From a bacterium (lineage in GTDB: Bacteria; Patescibacteriota; Minisyncoccia; Phycocordibacterales; 1-14-0-10-42-12): a DNA stretch of 5,999 nt. Below are positions 1 through 4,748 of the stretch, one piece after another (the stretch's first letter is position 1; every line of letters begins with the position of its first letter). The translations under genes were made by a program, and so were the position numbers. The notes below the pieces were generated by a model. That model was not told the DNA's origin. It saw only the letters and a program-made list of their open reading frames with translations, and made no database searches. The stretch is from NCBI GenBank assembly GCA_030432135.1, contig JAUIHD010000031.1:1-5999 (forward strand). Direction: 5' to 3'.

Positions 1-339
1 CTTCCAAAGGAGGCGTCGCCGCTACCACTTGAACCGGGCGCCCGCCATCACGGCCCGGCCGAGGCCAGGTTTCACGCCATCCTCGCGGTCGGTGATGTAG
101 AGCTCGTCGGTCAGGTTCTCGCCCGAGACGAAGATGGTCATATCCGCCTTGGGCATGATGTTCTGCGGTACCGTGTAGTTGGCCCGGGCATTGAGGAGCC
201 AGACGCTCGGCACCAGACCGTCCTCGCCGCTCGGGTCGACGGCGAAACCTGTGTTCGCCTCGTCGGTGTAGAACTCGCCGCGATAGACGAAGCTGACGCT
301 GGCGTTCCATCCTTTGATGCTCTCGATGCCGGTGGTCAG
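1..339 (-). other. GC-rich foreign segment carrying the C-terminal fragment of a FecA-like TonB-dependent receptor (coding 22-339)
   Basis: Counted by hand, 219 of 339 bases are G or C, against about 24-47% in the lines just after it. Reading leftward, the frame encodes the last ~105 residues of a TonB-dependent receptor beta-barrel. It has alternating strands (GWNASVSFVYRGEFYT, then VWLLNARANYTVP), the family hallmark ENLTDELYI, the FecA-like PGLGRAVMAG, and a terminal aromatic residue in ARFKW before the stop. The terminal aromatic is the usual signal for barrel insertion into an outer membrane. Full receptors are typically 650-800 residues with a plug domain, so most of the protein is absent. 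Patescibacteria have no known outer membrane or such receptors, so this piece probably comes from a proteobacterial genome. Bases 1-21 lie beyond the stop and show nothing recognisable. Confidence 0.8.
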
Positions 340-915
340 ATAAGAATGTTCAGATGATATCCTTGAGTTGATAAGCGCTGCCATTACGGTAAACGCTGAA
401 AGACAAGCTAACCCAAACACTCTCCTAGAATCTTTAAAACGAGAAGGTTTATTAAAATTTCCAAGAGTTCTTATGGAGAAGAACATTACTATAGATATGA
501 TGACAGAAGGCAGTGCTATGTCGTAACGAGGATATGACGTAACGATACTCCATATAACCCCTCCGAAATGTGCAATATTTACTCCGTACAACCAATTCAA
601 TGCTCTGGTATCTTTTTTAAAATTGCGTACCGCTCTAAAACAAATAAGGCTTAAAATGATTGCAGCTAAGCTAAACAGCGGGAGAAGAGGAGAGAGTGTG
701 ATAGAAACAAAAGGGCCTCCACTACCACTCGCTGTTAGTAGTGCAAAAAATTGTGGCAATACACCTGTTAGCATACCGAAGATTGTGGTGGCTATAGTAG
801 CTGACACTAATGCGTCAATTTCCAACGACAAGGTAATAGCAGATGCTCCCAATATAAAATAATAAACACAAATTGCGCCAAGAAAAATTTGTGCAATACG
901 TACGTGTAACTTCAT
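22..915 (-). CDS. Composite ORF: unknown multi-pass membrane protein joined to TonB-dependent receptor C-terminus
   Basis: The frame is open for 297 residues from an ATG at 913-915 to a TAG at 22-24, but it is not one natural protein. Residues 1-192 form an unidentified integral membrane protein with about six hydrophobic segments (near 7-28, 34-59, 68-95, 107-126, 133-150 and 164-184), separated by short basic loops such as RNFKKDTR. I recognise no catalytic motif or family. It starts 14 bp after the hsp20 stop, so it is probably the last visible gene of the valS-prsW-hsp20 operon. Residues from about 193 to 297 are soluble beta-strand sequence of an outer-membrane receptor, with quite different base composition (see the segment at 1-339). 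The true C-terminus of the membrane protein is therefore missing. The start has no clear Shine-Dalgarno. I am confident of the frame and of its two-part nature, not of any function for the membrane half. Confidence 0.75.
   Translation of the reverse strand: MKLHVRIAQIFLGAICVYYFILGASAITLSLEIDALVSATIATTIFGMLTGVLPQFFALLTASGSGGPFVSITLSPLLPLFSLAAIILSLICFRAVRNFKKDTRALNWLYGVNIAHFGGVIWSIVTSYPRYDIALPSVIISIVMFFSIRTLGNFNKPSRFKDSRRVFGLACLSAFTVMAALINSRISSEHSYLTTGIESIKGWNASVSFVYRGEFYTDEANTGFAVDPSGEDGLVPSVWLLNARANYTVPQNIMPKADMTIFVSGENLTDELYITDREDGVKPGLGRAVMAGARFKW
335..345. other. Composition and homology breakpoint (probable chimeric join)
   Basis: The base composition and the type of encoded protein change together here, at about residue 192/193 of the composite frame. 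Left of the point the sequence is GC-rich receptor barrel. Right of it the sequence becomes AT-rich (5 G/C in the 21 bases 340-360) and encodes the end of a membrane-protein helix. Neither partner gene is complete. No insertion sequence, tRNA, target duplication or obvious inverted repeat is visible at the join, which favours an assembly chimera over a natural insertion. The exact base could be off by about ten. Confidence 0.7.
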
Positions 916-929
916 TGAGAATATTTAAA

Positions 930-1454
930 TCAACTACCGCGCACTTTCAGTTTTGTTTGCCTGTGCTTATCTATTTTTGGAAGTTTTATGACAAGGAGTC
1001 CATGCTTTTCAATAGCCTCTGCACCTTCTACGTCAATTTCGGCGGGGAGAGAAACGGTGCGAGAAAATGATCCCCAGTATAATTCTCGATGAATATGGTT
1101 GTGACTTTCTGAAGTTCTTTCGTGTTCTCGTTTTCCTTTGATCGTCACACTGTCTCGAGTAATGGCTACATCAAGGTCCTCTGGTTTTACTCCAGCTACC
1201 ATGGTTTTAATTATCAAATCATCTCCAGTGTCATGCATATCGACGGCAAGTTCACCATCCACTTCTTCTGGCTCCTCTGTCACAGTCTGTGCCCAGTCGT
1301 CATCTTCTCGCTCAACATGAAGAGACTTCCTACTATTTTTTGTAGGTAGTTCGTTGTCTATTTCGTTTTCTTCTTGCTCCTCATCGAGTTCGTAATCACT
1401 TACTTTTACTGCGCCGGTGAGACGTTCGAAAAATGATCGACGGTCTTTGAACAT
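930..1454 (-). CDS. hsp20: Small heat-shock protein, Hsp20/alpha-crystallin family
   Basis: This 174-residue cytosolic chaperone is of the ATP-independent holdase type, which binds unfolding proteins and keeps them refoldable by ATP-driven chaperones. The alpha-crystallin domain spans about residues 67-159. It opens with GELAVDMHDTGDDLIIK, contains the conserved G-V-K-P-E-D-L turn (88-94), has REHER with the Y126-W-G-S-F-S-R-T-V-S-L-P stretch, and closes with the family signature A-x-x-x-x-GLLVIKLPK (146-160). A short tail carries L169-K-V171, a likely version of the C-terminal I-x-I/V motif that docks between dimers. The N-terminal arm (about 20-66) is unusually acidic and holds few aromatic residues, unlike the hydrophobic arm of many family members. 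The ATG at 1452-1454 is 10 bp after the prsW stop; AGAGA just upstream is too close for a good ribosome site. It ends in TGA. No heat-shock-specific promoter or CIRCE-like repeat precedes it, so it probably shares the operon transcript. Confidence 0.93.
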   Translation of the reverse strand: MFKDRRSFFERLTGAVKVSDYELDEEQEENEIDNELPTKNSRKSLHVEREDDDWAQTVTEEPEEVDGELAVDMHDTGDDLIIKTMVAGVKPEDLDVAITRDSVTIKGKREHERTSESHNHIHRELYWGSFSRTVSLPAEIDVEGAEAIEKHGLLVIKLPKIDKHRQTKLKVRGS

Positions 1455-1464
1455 ATTCTCTAGA

Positions 1465-2172
1465 TTATACTATGTCTTCTGACAATGGTGAAAGTTTTTT
1501 AATTCGCTCGAACACTCCGATAAACACAATGATGCATATCCAGACAAGAATAAAAGCAAACGCAGTGTGTTCAAATGCATCTCTAATTATAAGCAGATTG
1601 AAAATGGCATGCAATGCGATAGCCGTTGATAATCCAAAGAAAACATACATACGGCGCACAATTTTTCTCTTGTAAAAAGAGAACGCAATAAAGGCCCCTA
1701 AAATGAGTGATGATACAAAATGAAGCATGCTTGCTCCTATAAATCGAAATTTTCCAACGACGAGACCCTCTAGAATACCACTTTCACCAAGTGGTCCTAT
1801 GAGATATAAACTGTTCTCCACTGCCGCAAAGCCAATGGCAACAGCTGCCATATAGATGAGTGCATCAATTGGTTCGTTGTACCAGTTTTGCCGAAGACCG
1901 CCGTATATGGCCGCAATATATTTTAGGGTTTCTTCTATCGCAGACCATACTATGATCATTAAGGCGGGATTGTACATGACATATTCAAGGCTAAATTTTT
2001 CGAGAGCTATAGAGCCAAATACTGCAGCGCCGCCGAGAAGTAAACAGAGGACGATTATTCGTTTCGGTTCAGGGCGTTCATCATCTTCCTTGAGCCAAAA
2101 TAAAAGCCAGATGACTACGGGGATAATACCCAATATAAGCGCCCAGATAATTACATCCGTCGAGATAATCAT
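1465..2172 (-). CDS. prsW: PrsW-family intramembrane metalloprotease
   Basis: This 235-residue polytopic membrane protein has about seven hydrophobic segments. It carries the expected PrsW motifs in order: a cytoplasmic R33-P-E-P after the first helix, E80-E-T-L-K84 (the EExxK motif), D103-A-L-I-Y followed by G114-F-A-A-V-E119-N, H151 in MLHFVSS, and H188 in ALHAIFN. In this family the glutamates and histidines are the presumed metal-binding and catalytic residues within the membrane. Bacillus PrsW makes the site-1 cut of the anti-sigma factor RsiW, while related proteins include CPBP-type proteases with varied roles. No anti-sigma factor is visible here, so the substrate is unknown. The length matches the family. 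The ATG at 2170-2172 lies 25 bp after the valS stop, with no Shine-Dalgarno in the AT-rich gap, and the stop is 10 bp from hsp20. The neighbouring chaperone suggests envelope or protein-stress duty, which is inference. Confidence 0.9.
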   Translation of the reverse strand: MIISTDVIIWALILGIIPVVIWLLFWLKEDDERPEPKRIIVLCLLLGGAAVFGSIALEKFSLEYVMYNPALMIIVWSAIEETLKYIAAIYGGLRQNWYNEPIDALIYMAAVAIGFAAVENSLYLIGPLGESGILEGLVVGKFRFIGASMLHFVSSLILGAFIAFSFYKRKIVRRMYVFFGLSTAIALHAIFNLLIIRDAFEHTAFAFILVWICIIVFIGVFERIKKLSPLSEDIV

Positions 2173-2197
2173 AAATTTGTTATTTAATAAGTGTACC

Positions 2198-4372
2198 TTA
2201 TTCTGCGATAGGCCAGGTGTGTACTATAAGGTCTTTATCGGATCCAGACTTTATCGATTGCCATATTTCTTCCGTAATAAATGGCATAAATGGATGAAGG
2301 AGGGCACATGATTTTTTAAATATAGTAAGTAACATGTATTGAGCTGACTGAGAGTCAGCTCCACCTCCTGCGAGTGCTTCCTTTTTTGCTTCAATAATAA
2401 TATCTGCAAATGTATGCCATATGTATGCGTAAAGTTTTTCGCTAGCCAAATAGTAGCGATAATTTTTCATATCAGTATCGACATCTTTAGAGAATGCTTC
2501 AAATTCATCAAGATAACTTTGATCATTCTGTGTTAGCGTCTCTGGTTTCTTAATATCAAGTGAACCAATATTTTCCAGGATAAACCGAGAAATATTCCAC
2601 AGTTTATTTGCAAACTTCTTATACGCACGTACTTTGTCGTCTGAGAAGTTAAGATCGTTTCCTGGACCATTACCTACGATAAGTGACATGCGAAGTGCGT
2701 CAGTACCGTATTCCTTGATGATGTCGAGTGGGTCAACAATATTGCCAAGAGACTTACTCATCTTGCGGCCCTGTTTGTCCCGTACGAGTCCGTGGAAATA
2801 TACGTTTTCAAATGGGATTTGTCCGATGCAGTAGGTACTCATCAAAATCATTCGAGCAACCCAGAAAAAGATAATGTCGTGGCCTGTCTCAAGCATGCTG
2901 GTGGGATGGTACATCTCGAGATCTTTTGTGTTCTCAGGCCATCCGAGGGTAGAGAAGGTCCATGTTCCTGAAGAGAACCATGTGTCGAGCGTGTCAGTAT
3001 CTTGTTCCCAGCCATCTCCTGTGGGTGCTTCTACACCACAGTAGAGTTCATCTCCTTTGTACCAAATAGGAATACGGTGCCCAAATACAATCTGCCGAGA
3101 AATATTCCAATCCTTAAGATTGTCGATCCAACTGTAGTAGACACGCTCGTAGCGATTGAGTGGGTGAATGCTGACGAGTTCTCTCTCAACCACGTGTCGC
3201 ATCAATTGTTTGAGAGTTACTTCCTGTCCCGTTGCGATACCTTCTATATGCGATTCACCCATTTTGAATGGCTTATTTACTGCGACAAACCATTGCTTCA
3301 TTATTTGGGGTTCAATGGTGGCACCTGTTCGTTCTGCAGTCGCGATGTTGTGGGTATAATCTTCTTCTTTTACTAGGAGCCCCTTCTCGCGGAGCTTCTC
3401 AATAATTTTCTCCCGAGCTTCGGATATTTTCATGCCGGCAAATTCTTCGGCAATAGGTAGAAGTTTTCCGTATTGATCAATAATCTGTTCTTTGTCGAGC
3501 CCATGTCGCTCCGCCATTTCAAAGTCGACCGCTGAGTGCCACGGAGTGATTGTCATGACTCCGGTTCCAAATTCCATATCAATATTTTCATCTTTGATGA
3601 TAGTTGCTTCCATTGGTCCGTTGATCCACTCCAAACTTATCTTCTGCCCATGTGTGTATTCTTTGTATCGAGCGTCGTCCGGGTGCATAACAACGTACTT
3701 GTCGCCGAATTTTGTCTCGGGACGTGCCGTACCAATAGTGAAAGGACCGTATTTAAAATAATAAAACTTTGTTTTTTCTTCTTGGTACACGATTTCATCG
3801 TCTGAAATAGTTGTCTGCCCCTTCGGGTCCCAGTTTATTATTCGATCTCCTTGATAGATAAGTCCATCGTCATACATCTTTTTAAATGCGGTACGAACAG
3901 CGAGAGAGCGTTTTTCGTCGAGCGTATACGCTTCACGTGACCAGTCGACAGACGCCCCCATCTTCCGTACCTGGTTTGCAATGGTGTCGTGGCTCGCTTG
4001 TGCAAATTCTTCTATATGAGAAATGAATTCTTCACGAGAGAGATCCTGTCGGCGTATACCTTTTTTAGAAAGCTCTTTTTCCACCTTTGTCTGTGTAGCA
4101 ATAGAGGCATGGTCTGTTCCTGGGACCCATAGAGTTTTAAAGCCCTTCATGCGGTGATACCGCACCATAATATCTTCAATGGAAAGTCCGAGCGCATGCC
4201 CGATATGGAGGGTGCCCGTAACATTTGGGGGAGGGAGGACAATAGAGAATGTCTTGTCAGACTCTGGGGAATTGTCAGGATTGAGGTAGCCACTTTCCTC
4301 CCATTTTTTATACAAACTATCTTCAGTTTGAGTATGATCGTATGGTTTTAAAAATTTATCGGGCAAATCCAT
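2198..4372 (-). CDS. valS: Valyl-tRNA synthetase (class I)
   Basis: The 724-residue enzyme charges tRNA-Val with valine using ATP in the cytosol. Class I signatures are clear: PPPNVTGTLHIGHAL with HIGH at 56-59, and KMSKS at 537-541. Other family blocks are GTDHASIATQ (85-94), the CP1 editing domain (about 195-345) with TARPET at 215-220, DWNISRQIVFGHRIPIW (421-437), LDTWFSS (462-468), TGHDIIFFWVARM (496-508), and the anticodon-binding helices (about 580-710) ending ITEEIW. The editing motif reads TITPWHSAVDFE (274-285), against the common K-[IV]-TPAHDPND-[FY]-E. The protein stops right after the anticodon-binding domain, without the C-terminal coiled-coil arm of E. coli (951 aa) or Thermus ValRS. 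I chose the ATG at 4370-4372: the only longer start is a TTG at 4421-4423, inside the predicted -35 box, and its 17 extra residues resemble nothing in the family. A weak GAGTG precedes the ATG. It appears to be the first gene of the operon. Confidence 0.96.
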   Translation of the reverse strand: MDLPDKFLKPYDHTQTEDSLYKKWEESGYLNPDNSPESDKTFSIVLPPPNVTGTLHIGHALGLSIEDIMVRYHRMKGFKTLWVPGTDHASIATQTKVEKELSKKGIRRQDLSREEFISHIEEFAQASHDTIANQVRKMGASVDWSREAYTLDEKRSLAVRTAFKKMYDDGLIYQGDRIINWDPKGQTTISDDEIVYQEEKTKFYYFKYGPFTIGTARPETKFGDKYVVMHPDDARYKEYTHGQKISLEWINGPMEATIIKDENIDMEFGTGVMTITPWHSAVDFEMAERHGLDKEQIIDQYGKLLPIAEEFAGMKISEAREKIIEKLREKGLLVKEEDYTHNIATAERTGATIEPQIMKQWFVAVNKPFKMGESHIEGIATGQEVTLKQLMRHVVERELVSIHPLNRYERVYYSWIDNLKDWNISRQIVFGHRIPIWYKGDELYCGVEAPTGDGWEQDTDTLDTWFSSGTWTFSTLGWPENTKDLEMYHPTSMLETGHDIIFFWVARMILMSTYCIGQIPFENVYFHGLVRDKQGRKMSKSLGNIVDPLDIIKEYGTDALRMSLIVGNGPGNDLNFSDDKVRAYKKFANKLWNISRFILENIGSLDIKKPETLTQNDQSYLDEFEAFSKDVDTDMKNYRYYLASEKLYAYIWHTFADIIIEAKKEALAGGGADSQSAQYMLLTIFKKSCALLHPFMPFITEEIWQSIKSGSDKDLIVHTWPIAE

Positions 4373-4391
4373 ATACACTCTATTTTTAGTA

Positions 4392-4407
4392 GTGATAATA
4401 ATATCAC
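4392..4407. promoter_or_regulatory. Palindrome over the valS -10 box, possible operator
   Basis: GTGATA-ATAA-TATCAC is a perfect inverted repeat with 6-bp arms and a 4-bp centre. It covers the predicted -10 element of the leftward promoter and lies just upstream of the predicted transcription start. A dimeric regulator bound here would block RNA polymerase. No regulator gene is visible in the window. AT-rich palindromes of this size also arise by chance, so this is a candidate only. Confidence 0.35.
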
Positions 4408-4423
4408 AGGTTATATAAGACAA
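4395..4423 (-). promoter_or_regulatory. Putative sigma-70-type promoter for valS and the leftward operon
   Basis: Read on the minus strand, TTGTCT (4418-4423, four of six matches to TTGACA) is followed by a 17-bp spacer and TATTAT (4395-4400, five of six matches to TATAAT). A second TATTAT, shifted 3 bp upstream, is preceded by TG-A like an extended -10. Transcription would start near 4388, leaving a leader of about 15 nt before the valS ATG. This supports the 4372 start and leaves no room for a T-box or other leader riboswitch. Confidence 0.55.
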
Positions 4424-4441
4424 TTTTTTGGTGATTTTAAT

Positions 4442-4541
4442 CTAAAAGACATTTATATTAAAAATGTCTTTAATACTAAAAATAAGTCTTTTAGCCACAA
4501 AAAGGACTAATAAAAGACATTATTTTGTATGGTGGTCTTTT
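4442..4541. repeat. Cluster of five AAAGAC-core motifs in both orientations
   Basis: The core AAAGAC or its complement GTCTTT occurs at 4445 (+), 4466 (-), 4486 (-), 4513 (+) and 4535 (-), giving start-to-start distances of 21, 20, 27 and 22 bp. The wider consensus is about TAAAAGACATT, present exactly at 4443-4453 and 4511-4521. Because orientations alternate, several exclusive hairpins can form: 4445-4454 with 4462-4471 (10 bp, 7-nt loop), 4442-4450 with 4486-4494 (9 bp), 4486-4493 with 4511-4518 (8 bp), and 4512-4518 with 4535-4541 (7 bp). The cluster sits between the two divergent promoters, upstream of both, so it could be a shared binding array or a structured spacer. Confidence 0.6.
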
Positions 4542-4598
4542 TTCTATATAAAGCGCTATAAATAAGGGTATATTGAATAAGAACATAAAACCAAAAAC

Positions 4599-4627
4599 TT
4601 GACAAATTAAACATATAAGAGTATTAT
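4599..4627 (+). promoter_or_regulatory. Near-consensus sigma-70-type promoter for the secreted-protein gene
   Basis: A perfect TTGACA (4599-4604), a 17-bp spacer and TATTAT (4622-4627, one mismatch to TATAAT) make this the strongest promoter-like sequence in the window. Transcription would begin around 4634 and give a 5' leader of about 115 nt before the ATG at 4749. It points to well-expressed housekeeping transcription of the surface-protein gene. Confidence 0.7.
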
Positions 4628-4636
4628 TGCGAAGTA

Positions 4637-4670
4637 ATTTTTCCGGTATATTTTGATTCGCCAGAAAAAT
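4637..4670 (+). promoter_or_regulatory. Stem-loop at the start of the 5' leader
   Basis: ATTTTTC (4637-4643) pairs with GAAAAAT (4664-4670). After one C-A mismatch, GG (4645-4646) pairs with CC (4661-4662), leaving a 14-nt loop. It would lie a few bases after the predicted transcription start, where such structures often protect mRNA from decay. It matches no riboswitch I know, and the pairing is mostly A-U. Confidence 0.35.
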
Positions 4671-4717
4671 AATGTGTGTGCCATTACAAAACAAAATTTT
4701 ACTAATTTTATTTGTTA

Positions 4718-4737
4718 GTCAGACCGACGGTCAGACC
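4718..4737. promoter_or_regulatory. GTCAGACC direct repeat with central palindrome before the start codon
   Basis: GTCAGACC occurs at 4718-4725 and again at 4730-4737, a 12-bp period. Between them GACCG-A-CGGTC (4722-4732) is a perfect 11-bp odd palindrome. This GC-containing island stands out in an AT-rich leader and ends 11 bp before the ATG. It could be a protein-binding site or a small mRNA hairpin near the ribosome site. No canonical Shine-Dalgarno is present next to it. Confidence 0.4.
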
Positions 4738-4748
4738 CAAAAGAACTT

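Noticed and set aside
623..862. Plus-strand frame opposite the membrane gene
   Set aside because: It is antisense to a frame with clear transmembrane pattern and operon context, has no family resemblance and sits in the shadow of that gene.
1777..1795. Perfect 7-bp hairpin ACCACTT-TCACC-AAGTGGT
   Set aside because: It lies inside prsW coding sequence (around IGPLGESG), has no T run, and can be explained by codon choice.
3002..3376. Plus-strand frame of 124 codons opposite valS
   Set aside because: It lies wholly antisense to conserved catalytic and linker blocks of ValRS, so it is an incidental open frame.
4373..4423. Longer ValRS start at TTG 4421-4423
   Set aside because: The 17 extra residues fit no ValRS N-terminus, and the codon lies in the predicted -35 box. 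The ATG at 4370-4372 begins the normal N-terminus MDLPDKFLKPYD.
4373..4500. T-box leader upstream of valS
   Set aside because: The predicted leader is only about 15 nt, and no T-box sequence, specifier loop or terminator/antiterminator pair is visible.
4442..4541. CRISPR array
   Set aside because: The repeated unit is only about 6-11 bases, orientations alternate, spacers are very short and no cas gene is present.
4512..4544. Rho-independent terminator (AAAAGAC stem followed by a T run)
   Set aside because: The stem is only 7 bp, A-U rich, with a 16-nt loop, and no rightward gene lies upstream that would need it. It is better explained as part of the motif cluster.
4491..4694. Minus-strand frame of 67 codons in the divergent intergenic region
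   Set aside because: It needs a TTG start, has no ribosome site, resembles no family, and lies across the predicted rightward promoter and the motif cluster. The hydrophobic look follows from AT-rich DNA.
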